Of a stretch of DNA of 64,000 nt, positions 53,101-60,952 are shown in pieces (position 1 is the first letter of the stretch; each line of letters begins with the position of its first letter). A program made the position numbers and the translations under genes. Below the pieces are notes generated by a model, which saw only the letters and a list, made by a program, of their open reading frames with translations, was not told where the DNA came from and did not search any database. The DNA comes from Amarolinea sp964580725 (GTDB taxonomy: Bacteria; Chloroflexota; Anaerolineae; SSC4; Amarolineaceae), in assembly GCA_964580725.1 (NCBI GenBank), contig CAZOLV010000012.1:12644-76643 (forward strand), given 5' to 3'.

Positions 53101-56100
53101 CACGGCTACAGCGGTCTCGCCGCCGTCCTGCACCGCCAGGGACGCTACGACGAAGCCGATCTCTGGTACCGCCGCGCCGTCCTCGTCCAACAGTTGCGCC
53201 TGGTCAGCCCGGTTGACGACCTGCTCGCCTGGGGACAGCTTGCCCAAAGCCAGGGCCGCACCCAACAGGCCCAGGCCCACTTCGTGCACGCCCAACGCCT
53301 GGCCCCGCACGACGCCCGGCCCTACATCGCCCTGGGCAACCTCAGCGCCGCCGCCCTCGATGACCCATCGGCGAACCCCGCCGCCGACTGGTTCCGCCGC
53401 GCCATCGTCGCTGCGCCGCAAGACCCGCAGGGCTACAGCGCGCTGACGCAGCATCTTCTCGACAGTGGTCGCCTGGCAGAAGCCCTGGCTGCAGCCCAAC
53501 AGGGCGTGGACACCATCCCCGCCGGCCGGCCTGGCGCCGACCTGGCGCAGCAGACCCTGGCCAACGCCCAACAGGCCGCCGGGCGCCTGACCGAGGCCGC
53601 CGCCTCCTACCAGGCCGCCGTCGCCCTGAACCCGCGCAACGTCGGCGCACACATCGGCCTGGCGCGCATCTTCACTCGCCAGGGCCAGCCCACGCCAGCC
53701 CTCGCCGCCTATCAGTCTGCCGTACGCGCGGCGCCATTCTCGGCCTGGGCGCTTTCAGCGTTGGCCGCCGCCGTCGCCCAACACGGCGATAGCCGAGGCG
53801 ATAGCCGAGGCGATAGCCGAGGCGACAGCCGAGGCGATAGCCGAGGCGATAGCCGAGGCGACAGCCAAGACCCCGGCTCCAGCCGCGCCGCCGCCGAAAC
53901 CCTCTATCAGCGCGCCATCGCCGCCGATCAGACCTACGCCAACGCCTTCGTCAATCTGGCCCAACTGCGCCTGACCCAAAACGATCCCGACGGCGCCGCC
54001 ACGCTTCTGCGCCGCGGCCTGCAGGCCAACCCCACATCGGTCGCCCTGCTCACCGCTCTCGGCGATCTCATGCGCAGTCGCGGCGACCTGACCGCCGCCC
54101 AGGAGGCCTACCAACAGGCCCTGCGCCTGGAACATGGCGATAGCCGAGCCGCCTTCACCACCGTCGCCGGGCTGAGCCAGTTGCACTTGCAGCGTGGCCA
54201 GGCGCCGTTGGCGCTGCAAGTCGCCCAGACGGCTGTCGCCGCCGCGCCGCACGCCGGCGAAGCCTGGGTCGCCCTCGGCGATCTGCAGCGCAGCCAGGGC
54301 GATGTCACCAACGCCGCCCTGGCCTACCGCCAGGCCATCAGCCTGACCGGCGGCCTGGCCGACGCCTACCTGGGGCTGGCCGAAACCCTGCGACTGACCG
54401 GCGAGCCGATCGCGGCGGCCGCCGTGCTGACCCGCGGCCTGCAGGCCGTCCCGCAGGCCGAACTGTACGTGGCGCTTGGCAACCTGCGCCTGACCGGCGG
54501 CCCCGCCTGGCCGGCGGCGCTGACCGCCGCCGACTATTTCAGCGCCGCGCTGGCGCTCGATCGCACCTTCATCGCCGCCCATGTCGGCCTGGCCTCCGTG
54601 TGGGCGCTGCAAGATCAGCCGGCGCAACAGATTGCACAACTGCGCGCCGCGCTCAGGCTCAACCCCACCTCTGCCTGGGCGCGCACTGCCCTGGCCGGCG
54701 CGCTGCGCCAGCATGGCGATAGCCGAGGCGATAGCCGAGGCGATAGCCGAGGCGATTGGCCCGCCGTCGCCGCCCTCTTCCAGGAGGCGCTGCAGGTCGA
54801 GCCACTGTACACCACCGCCCACACCAGTTTTGCTGCCGCACTGCTCGCCCGCGGCGAGCGTACCGCCGCCTGGGATGTCCTTCAAAACGCCCTTGCGCTG
54901 GCGCCCGCCGCCGCCGATGTGCAAGACGCCCTCGGCCAGTGGTACATGCACGGCGCCCGCTACGACGACGCCCGCGCCGCCTTCACACGTGCCCAGGAGC
55001 TGGATCGCCGCGACATGACCGCCCCCCTCGGCCTGGCGCAGGCCTGGCAGGCCGCCGGCCGTCGCACCGACGCGCTGGCCGCCCTCGCCGCTGCCGCCCA
55101 ACGACTGCCCGCCAGCCCCGAACTCTGGATGCTGCATGGCCAGATCCAAGAGACCATCCCTGGCATGGCCGCCCAGGAGCGCGCCGACTCCATGACGACA
55201 GGCCCCGAAGCCAGCTATCTGCGCGCCGCCGCCAGCGATCGTTCCGCCGCTGCCCCCTGGTTGGCCCTGGCCGCCTGGCGCCAGCGCAACGCCGACGATC
55301 ATGGCGATAGCCGAGCCTCCGCTGCCCTGGCCGAAGCCGTGCGCCGCCGGCCGTTCGATCCGGCCGTCGTCCTGGCGCAGGCCGAGGCGCTGCGCAGCCA
55401 GGGACAGACCACCGCCGCCCAGGCCCTGCTCACCGACGCCATCCAGCGTACCCCAGGCGTCGCCGCGCTGACGACGACCCTGGTCGAACTGACCCTCCCG
55501 ACGCCCGCCCCACCTCCAGCGCACGCCTTGCTCGCACGCCTCGCCGACCGCGACGCCGGCGCCGCCCTCACCCTGGCCAATCTCGAGCGGCGCGCCGGCC
55601 GCCTGCCCGCCGCTGAGACCCTCCTGCGCACCGCCCTCGCACGCGATCCCGCCAACCCTGGCCTGTTCATCGCCCTCGCTGCCCTCGAAGCGCGCCAGTC
55701 ATTCACAGCAACGATCACTGCGACGCTCACTGCCGCCGCCCCGTCCATCCCGCCTCATCCAGGGGGTGACGACCCTGCTCTCACCCGATTGCAGGCCGCT
55801 GCTGCTCGCAACCCCGCTCTCGGTTGGCCGCTGGTCGCGCTGGCGCAGCGCCAGGCAGCGCTTGGCCAGACCAACGACGCCCTTGCCAATCTGCGCCAGG
55901 CGTTGCGCGTCGATCCCAGTTTTGGCAGCGCCGCACAGTTGCTCGGCCAGCTCTGGCAGCGTCAGGGGCAGTTCGACGCCGCCGAAGCAGCCCTGCGCCG
56001 CGCCATCGCCCTGGATGCCGCCAACGTCAACGCCGCCCTGACCCTGGCCGACCTGCTGACGCACCAGGCGCGCATCACCGAAACCCTGACCCTGCTGCAA

Positions 56101-59100
56101 GATGTTGTGCTCGACAACCCCGCCTCGGCCCCGGCCCTGGTCGCCCTGGGCCGTTTCCTGGCCGACTACCGGCCCGACGATCATGGCGATAGCCGAGCCG
56201 CCGCGTCCGCCTGGCTTGGCGCCAGCCGAGGCGCCGCCGACGCCTCCCCACCCACCCTGTTCGAACTCGCCATCGCCCGCCAACCGGCGCAAGCCGACGG
56301 CTATCTCGCCCTGGCCGCCTGGCAGGCGCAGCAGGGCGATCCAGTGCAGGCCCAACGCACATTGCAAGATGGCCTGCGCCTGACCGCCGCCGCCTCGCAG
56401 CTCGCCCTGCAGTTGGCCCTGGGCCAGGCGCGCCTCACCGGCGGCGACCTGATCGGCGCACGCACCGCCTTCAGCCAGGCCGTGCAGCTCGACCAAAGCC
56501 GCGCCGACGGCTGGCTTGGCCTGGCCCAAACCGCGCTGGCCGCCGGCGACGGCGCCACCGCCGCCGATGCCCTGGCCCAGGCCGCCGCCGCCGATCCCGC
56601 CGACCCGACCCCCTGGCAAACGCTTGGCCAGGCCCTGGCCAACCGCCGCCTTCCCACCGCCGCCGACCCCGCCACCGCCTTCGCACAGGCCGCCGCCCGT
56701 GACGCAGGCCGCGCCGCCCCCTTCCTCGGCCTGGCAACGCTGTATCAGCGTCAAGGCGACTGGAATCAGGCGCAGACCGCACTCGACCAGGCCGCCGTGC
56801 GCGAACCGACCAGCGTCAGCGTCGCCCTGGCGCAGGCCAACGCCTGGCGCATGCGCAATCGCCCCGACGCCGCCCGCGACACGCTCACGCACCTGCTGCA
56901 GGTCACCCCCGGCGCCGTCGAAGCCCTGGTCAGCCTGGCCGGCGTACTGACGCATGGCGCTAACCGAGCCGCCACCCTCAGCCCCACCCTCCTGCTGCAG
57001 CAGGCGCTGGCCATCCAACCCGGCCATGTGCCCGCCACCATCGCCCTGGCCGCCATCGAAGCGCGCAGCGGCCAGAGAGACGCCGCCCTCGCCCGCCTGC
57101 GCGCCGCCCTCAACCGCCACCCCGCCGACACCACCGTCGCCCTCGCCCTGGCCAACCTGCTGCAGGCCGCCGCCCAGCCCGATGCCGCTCTCGCCACCCT
57201 CGAAACAGCCCGCACCCGCCATAACGGCGATAGCCGAGGCGATAGCCGAGGCGATAGCGCCATCCTCCTCGCCCTGGCCAGCCTGCACCGCCAGCAGGGA
57301 CGCACCGACGCCGCCCGCCAGGCCCTCGAACAGGCCGCCTTCCCCTGGGGTTCCGACACCAGCGGAGCGCCCTCTGCCGCCCCCTGGCTTGGTCTGGCCC
57401 AACTCGCCCCCGATCCAGACACTGCCCGCCGTGCGTTGCAGCGCGCCGCCGCCGCCGATCCCAACGACAGTGCCGTGCCCATCGCCCTCGGTTACTTCGA
57501 ACTGACGCAAGGCAACCTGGACGCCGCCCGCACCGCCTTCGCCCGCGGCATCGCCCTCGACCTCACGCAGCCGGCCGCCTACATCGGTCTGGCGCAGGCG
57601 CTCGAACGCGCCGGCCGTCCCAACGACGCTCTGGCTCAACTCCAGGCCGCCGTCGCCGCCGCGCCCGCCTCCGGCTGGGCCTATCTCAGCCTGGGCAACG
57701 CTTACCGCAGCCGCGGCGCCGTCACCCTGGCCCTCGACGCCTATCGCACCGCCGCCGCCGTCGAGCCGCGTTTCGTGGGCGCCCACATCGCCCTGGCCAC
57801 CCTGGCCGCCGAGCAGGGGCGCTTCGACGAAGCGACCACCATCCTGGCCGCCGCCGCCGCCCTCGACGCCACCGATCCCGCCCCGCTGCTTACCAGCGCC
57901 CGCCTCGCCGACCTGATCGGCGCCAGCCGAGAAACCGCCCTGCGCGCCGCCCGCACCGCCGTCGCACAAGCGCCCGCCTCCGGTTGGGCCTGGGCCACAT
58001 TGGGCGACCTGCTGCGCTCATATGGCGATAGCCAAGACGAAGCCGCCCGCGCCTATCGCGCCGGACTCGCCGCCGACCCGCTCTACAGCGGCAACGCTCT
58101 CGGCCTCAGCGCCCTGCTCACCATGCAGGGTGAGACCACCGCTGCCTTGCAGACCTTGCAGCAAGCCCTACACATGGCGCCAGCCTCACCCGCCCTCCTG
58201 GTCAGCCAGGGCAACCTGCTGCGCCGCCTGGGGCAGAACCAGGCCGCCGGCCGCGCCTTTGCCGCCGCCGCCGCCGCCGATGCCGGCAACGCCGCCGCAC
58301 TCCTGGCGCTTGGGCAGTGGCAGCAGACGCAGGGCGACATCGCCGCCGCCCTCGCCAACTACCGGGCCGCCGCCCGCATTTACGGCGATAGCCGAGGCGA
58401 TAGCCGAGGCGATAGCCGAGGCGCCGCGCTGACCGCCGAAGCCAATCTCCAACGCACCCGCGCCGCCACACCCGCCCAACTCGAACAAGTCCTCTCCCTC
58501 TACCGCCTCGCCATCGCCGCCAACCCCGCCGACCCCTACGCCCCCGCCCTCACCGGGCTGGATCAAACCCTGCTGGCGCTTGGCCGCGGCGACGAAGGTC
58601 TACGCACCCTGGGCACCGCCGCCGCCAGCCAACCGCAAGCCGTCTCCGCCCAACTCGCCCTGGGTGACGCCCACCGGCGGCGCGGTCAGCTCGACCAGGC
58701 GCAGCGGGCCTACCAGGCCGCCCTGGCGCGCCAGCCCGGCAATCAAACCGCCCTGCTGGCGCTCGCCGGCGCCCAACAAGCGCAGGGTCAGCTCGACGCC
58801 GCCGAAGCAACCATCCGCCAGGCCGCCGCCCTCAAGCCCGGCAGCGCCAGCGTCATCATCGCCTGGGGCGATCTGCGCCTGGCCGCCGGCGATGCCCAGG
58901 GCGCCGCCCAACGCTTCGAGCAGGCCGCCGCCCTCGGCGCCTCCCTTGCAACCCCTCTCACGCGCCTGGGCGTCCTGGCCCAGATTCAGGGACGCCCCAC
59001 CGACGCGACCGCCTTCTTCCAACGCGCCATCGCCGCCGACCCACTCAACCTGGCAGGCTATCTCCAGTTGGGCCAGGCGCAAACCGCCGAAGGCGACCTT

Positions 59101-60126
59101 GATAGCGCCGAAGCAACCTACCGCCGCGCCGCCGCCCTCGACGCCACCTCCGCCGCGCCGCGCATCCTGCTTGGCAACCTCCTACTCGCGCGTCTCGATC
59201 CCGCCCAGGCCCTCGACGCCTATCAGACCGCCATCAGCGCCGAACCGGGCAACATCGCCGCCTACATCGCCCTCGGCAACCTCTACCGCCAGGACAAACG
59301 CTTCGACGAAGCGCTCGCCCAATTCCAAACAGCCCAAGCCCTGAACCCCGGCGCCGGCTGGGCCTGGGAGGCCGCCGCCAACGTCCAGCGCCAACAGCGC
59401 AAACTCGACGAAGCCGTAACCCTCTACGAAGAGGCGCTGCGCCGCGACCCCCGCCGCGCCAACGCCGTCGCCGCCCTCATCGGCATCTTCCGAGGTTGGC
59501 GGGCGCTGCCCGACTACGCCGCCCGCAACGAGCAGCGCCTGCTCACCGAGACCAACCCCGCCTGGCTGCACGCCCTGCTCGGCGGCATCTACCAGGCGCT
59601 CGACCAGATCGAACCGGCGCTTGCGCACGACCAGGCGCTCCTGCAGAGCTATCCGGAGTACGCCGATCCATACCTCAGCCTGGCCCGTTTCTACCAACGC
59701 CTGGGCGATGGCCGTCGCGCCGCCGACGCCTACCGGCGCTACCTCAGCCTCGCCGCGCAAACCGCCAACGAAGCGCGTCTCGAAGCCGAAACCTCGCTGC
59801 AACGTCTCGCCTTGCTCGTCATCGAATCGCCGCTCGCCAACGCCCGCGTGCAGGGCCAGGTCGAGATCGTCTGCGCCGGTCTTGGCGACGCCGCCAGCAA
59901 CTATGACTATCTCAAAGTCGAAGTCGGCGCCGGCGACGCCCCCCCCACCTGGACACTGTTGGCCACCGCGCCTCCGCCCGCCGTTCGCAGTGTCATCGCC
60001 GTCTGGGACACCAGCGCCTTTGCACCCGGTCTCTACACCCTGCGCCTCACCGCCGTGGATCAGACCGGCAACTTCCCGCCCCCCTTCCTTGTCACCGTCC
60101 TGCTGGCCAGCGCCGCCGGGAGTTAG
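50110..60126 (+). CDS. Giant membrane-TPR protein (3338 residues)
   Basis: ATG 50110 is chosen; a TTG at 50098 overlaps the previous gene. Residues 1 to about 600 form a multi-pass membrane domain with around a dozen hydrophobic helices, and loops such as GGLDGDQIAYLGFARFV that recall GT39/GT-C mannosyltransferase-like proteins. A roughly 130-residue soluble segment (ILSDYDTNQMIPATV) follows. From about residue 755 to 3230 there is room for some 70 TPRs. The end (ESPLANARVQGQVEIVCAG) is an Ig-like domain of the Gmad2 sort. Eight TPR loops contain the DNA-encoded GDSR insert. Its neighbours make surface glycan, so it may be a scaffold or glycosyltransferase for export (inference). Its size is far above usual TPR proteins. 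Confidence 0.88.
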   Translation: MSHLTRALLWSRLQPLPISALLLLALFYIFPTPPTDTQTPLIPLRFGLAFLLVLILPGWLLANRLLAPAGKPDEDSALAHPPFDPLERLGLAFTFSLALLVLPASAVLLLHLNLTAFRWVFGALALLISLAALRQTPPPPSLTRRVCAADLIGIGFFFVAAVLAAIVAAQGGLDGDQIAYLGFARFVFDDHPLQGLDPLFGSGLPVPPRAALNPWGLIPALIARLSGADLADALGRNLPPLLVVCALLSLYTLVKRLTERRDLALFLASFQVVFFLTAPFHRHGNLAYAFFRRIVSDKFMLLFIVLPVAVALIAHLLTPALVHRRWDGRRLAIAAFGALPLIIHPIDTAFYAVIAVALSGLTWLAQPSWAVVRRSLGLGAIVGLLLIFPLLLRQQVSETRAAYLFPTSFDGLPLRQAPTQVLPFVWRNALQMPGPQPAIVQPAPGAPNPFLLYRLWSQINGQGLLIFGANRYMSHPDLLWDTGVLLALLLTPFALWRWRRSPFARYILAATLPFLAIAFTPWLAPLIGRIVTPWMLYRFTWPLPIALILGSALWFVMQTILRRVPGFNPVTSSARWRLAGLLPFIVLLLLTVWQIPAILGGAQARIQTFIATLDTPRALPASVAGALRQLPDDSVILSDYDTNQMIPATVSRRYVVAHRYTTTSEEFPASLQHEAIQRSQDVDTFTGARWLGADLLDTLARYETGLVLLRDTRELAWQLRTLAEAGPTVSDPQVSRLFAGDGFELYRVISPTHPSLLVLGNTLLGQKRPVEAAAAFSAVLAQANSPLARYGLDLALAAQNLDPAAPPSTAPAEAPAEAPAEALAGQTAAAEPIAPGSTTLRAHSPAAAFRIQEDASASPFSLIAAARLVAAQAQPQAAWQLYQRAVTLDAAHPDWLQEMGDLALLLDRPADALAAYERAMAAIAPPGSLTYLSKLAPLLGSKGLTADAVQAYESALRLSPNNLSLLEQMGLLQRDRGQLDAAAHTFRRALAADFTQPHGYSGLAAVLHRQGRYDEADLWYRRAVLVQQLRLVSPVDDLLAWGQLAQSQGRTQQAQAHFVHAQRLAPHDARPYIALGNLSAAALDDPSANPAADWFRRAIVAAPQDPQGYSALTQHLLDSGRLAEALAAAQQGVDTIPAGRPGADLAQQTLANAQQAAGRLTEAAASYQAAVALNPRNVGAHIGLARIFTRQGQPTPALAAYQSAVRAAPFSAWALSALAAAVAQHGDSRGDSRGDSRGDSRGDSRGDSRGDSQDPGSSRAAAETLYQRAIAADQTYANAFVNLAQLRLTQNDPDGAATLLRRGLQANPTSVALLTALGDLMRSRGDLTAAQEAYQQALRLEHGDSRAAFTTVAGLSQLHLQRGQAPLALQVAQTAVAAAPHAGEAWVALGDLQRSQGDVTNAALAYRQAISLTGGLADAYLGLAETLRLTGEPIAAAAVLTRGLQAVPQAELYVALGNLRLTGGPAWPAALTAADYFSAALALDRTFIAAHVGLASVWALQDQPAQQIAQLRAALRLNPTSAWARTALAGALRQHGDSRGDSRGDSRGDWPAVAALFQEALQVEPLYTTAHTSFAAALLARGERTAAWDVLQNALALAPAAADVQDALGQWYMHGARYDDARAAFTRAQELDRRDMTAPLGLAQAWQAAGRRTDALAALAAAAQRLPASPELWMLHGQIQETIPGMAAQERADSMTTGPEASYLRAAASDRSAAAPWLALAAWRQRNADDHGDSRASAALAEAVRRRPFDPAVVLAQAEALRSQGQTTAAQALLTDAIQRTPGVAALTTTLVELTLPTPAPPPAHALLARLADRDAGAALTLANLERRAGRLPAAETLLRTALARDPANPGLFIALAALEARQSFTATITATLTAAAPSIPPHPGGDDPALTRLQAAAARNPALGWPLVALAQRQAALGQTNDALANLRQALRVDPSFGSAAQLLGQLWQRQGQFDAAEAALRRAIALDAANVNAALTLADLLTHQARITETLTLLQDVVLDNPASAPALVALGRFLADYRPDDHGDSRAAASAWLGASRGAADASPPTLFELAIARQPAQADGYLALAAWQAQQGDPVQAQRTLQDGLRLTAAASQLALQLALGQARLTGGDLIGARTAFSQAVQLDQSRADGWLGLAQTALAAGDGATAADALAQAAAADPADPTPWQTLGQALANRRLPTAADPATAFAQAAARDAGRAAPFLGLATLYQRQGDWNQAQTALDQAAVREPTSVSVALAQANAWRMRNRPDAARDTLTHLLQVTPGAVEALVSLAGVLTHGANRAATLSPTLLLQQALAIQPGHVPATIALAAIEARSGQRDAALARLRAALNRHPADTTVALALANLLQAAAQPDAALATLETARTRHNGDSRGDSRGDSAILLALASLHRQQGRTDAARQALEQAAFPWGSDTSGAPSAAPWLGLAQLAPDPDTARRALQRAAAADPNDSAVPIALGYFELTQGNLDAARTAFARGIALDLTQPAAYIGLAQALERAGRPNDALAQLQAAVAAAPASGWAYLSLGNAYRSRGAVTLALDAYRTAAAVEPRFVGAHIALATLAAEQGRFDEATTILAAAAALDATDPAPLLTSARLADLIGASRETALRAARTAVAQAPASGWAWATLGDLLRSYGDSQDEAARAYRAGLAADPLYSGNALGLSALLTMQGETTAALQTLQQALHMAPASPALLVSQGNLLRRLGQNQAAGRAFAAAAAADAGNAAALLALGQWQQTQGDIAAALANYRAAARIYGDSRGDSRGDSRGAALTAEANLQRTRAATPAQLEQVLSLYRLAIAANPADPYAPALTGLDQTLLALGRGDEGLRTLGTAAASQPQAVSAQLALGDAHRRRGQLDQAQRAYQAALARQPGNQTALLALAGAQQAQGQLDAAEATIRQAAALKPGSASVIIAWGDLRLAAGDAQGAAQRFEQAAALGASLATPLTRLGVLAQIQGRPTDATAFFQRAIAADPLNLAGYLQLGQAQTAEGDLDSAEATYRRAAALDATSAAPRILLGNLLLARLDPAQALDAYQTAISAEPGNIAAYIALGNLYRQDKRFDEALAQFQTAQALNPGAGWAWEAAANVQRQQRKLDEAVTLYEEALRRDPRRANAVAALIGIFRGWRALPDYAARNEQRLLTETNPAWLHALLGGIYQALDQIEPALAHDQALLQSYPEYADPYLSLARFYQRLGDGRRAADAYRRYLSLAAQTANEARLEAETSLQRLALLVIESPLANARVQGQVEIVCAGLGDAASNYDYLKVEVGAGDAPPTWTLLATAPPPAVRSVIAVWDTSAFAPGLYTLRLTAVDQTGNFPPPFLVTVLLASAAGS
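52536..52583. repeat. 12-bp repeat array, variant GGCGCCAGCCGA, in a different reading phase
   Basis: Three GGCGCCAGCCGA units plus GGCGCTAGCCGG, read as APAEAPAEA. The offset from the gene frame differs from the GDSR copies, although the DNA unit is the same family. Confidence 0.85.
53785..53868. repeat. 12-bp GGCGATAGCCGA array (seven units) inside the giant gene
   Basis: Seven tandem units, five GGCGATAGCCGA and two with GGCGAC, read as GDSR six times and GDSQ once, between two TPR units. Confidence 0.95.
54715..54750. repeat. 12-bp GGCGATAGCCGA array (three units)
   Basis: Three units in the gene frame, following CAT as at other copies; single units with the same flank also lie at 54136, 55303 and 56185, and at 58024 after TAT. 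Confidence 0.9.
57226..57258. repeat. 12-bp GGCGATAGCCGA array (nearly three units)
   Basis: GDSR, GDSR, GDS in frame, within the loop between two TPR units of the giant gene. Confidence 0.9.
58384..58419. repeat. 12-bp GGCGATAGCCGA array (three units)
   Basis: Three in-frame units after a Tyr codon, read GDSR three times. Confidence 0.9.
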
Positions 60127-60133
60127 CGCACAC

Positions 60134-60946
60134 ATGAACCACACCCAATCGTCGTTCGCCGTCCTGCTCGCTCTTCTCCTCCTGGCCGCCTGCCGCCCCA
60201 CCCCGCCGGCGCCATCCGAACTGGCCGCGCTGCCGGTCGGGCTGGCCCTCAACCCGCAGACAGCCCCCCAACTGACGCCCTACCTGCGCGGCCCAACCGC
60301 CGGCCGCCCCGCCGACATCGTCAAAGTCACACTCGCCAACCTCGACCTCTTGCCGCAGGCCGGCCCCGCCCTCTGCGCCCTGCACCTGCCGCCCCTCCCC
60401 GCCTACACCCCCGACGCCCTGCTGGCCCTGCTGACGCCCGCCGATCTCGCCCGTTGCGCCTTCCTCACCCTCAGCATCGAAGCCCACGCCCTGCCCGCCG
60501 CCGACGTCGCCGATCCGGCCCCCTTCCTGGCCTCCGTGCGCGCTCTGGCCGATCACTTCGGCAAGGGTCTCATCGTCGCCGTGCCCACCTATCGCTTCGT
60601 TGATCGCCGCGGCAATCCCGGCGGACGCCGCGACCTGGCTCCCAACTCCGGCCTCGACGCCGCCCGCTTTGCCGACATCCTCATTGTCGAAGCGCAAAAA
60701 TCGGTGGACGACCCCACCTCCTTCGCCGCCCTTTTGCGCCAGGTGCGTCCCGCCGCCCTCGCCATCAACCCACACATCCAGGTCTGGGCCATGATCGGCT
60801 GCGCCGCCGGGCGCTGCCAAGATTCGGTCGCCGCTTTCGAGCAGGCCCTGCGCCCCCTCGCCGCCGAGTTGGACGGCATTTGGATCTTCTACCCGCCCGA
60901 CGACCCCGCCCTCGCCCTCGCCTTCTTGCAAAAAGTAAGAGGTTGA
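60134..60946 (+). CDS. Lipoprotein of unknown function
   Basis: 270 residues from ATG 60134. The N-terminus is a lipoprotein signal with lipobox LLLAAC (MNHTQSSFAVLLALLLLAAC). The mature part (YLRGPTAGRPADIVKVTLANL, LIVAVPTYRFVDRRGNPGG, ADILIVEAQKSVDDPTSF, HIQVWAMIGC) looks like an alpha/beta barrel resembling a glycoside-hydrolase-like or polysaccharide-acting fold; no catalytic residues are certain. It follows the giant gene by 7 bp and precedes the next by 6 bp, so it is probably in the same transcript. Confidence 0.8.
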   Translation: MNHTQSSFAVLLALLLLAACRPTPPAPSELAALPVGLALNPQTAPQLTPYLRGPTAGRPADIVKVTLANLDLLPQAGPALCALHLPPLPAYTPDALLALLTPADLARCAFLTLSIEAHALPAADVADPAPFLASVRALADHFGKGLIVAVPTYRFVDRRGNPGGRRDLAPNSGLDAARFADILIVEAQKSVDDPTSFAALLRQVRPAALAINPHIQVWAMIGCAAGRCQDSVAAFEQALRPLAAELDGIWIFYPPDDPALALAFLQKVRG

Positions 60947-60952
60947 ACCGCC

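Noticed and set aside
53785..53868. RGD cell-adhesion motifs in the GDSR repeats
   Set aside because: The RGD triplets come from tandem 12-bp DNA units; a related array is read in another phase without RGD, so adhesion is not supported.
55699..57969. Long Gly-rich open frame on the minus strand (about 756 codons)
   Set aside because: It mirrors the TPR-coding strand in GC-rich DNA, has a low-complexity composition and no domain; it is a shadow.
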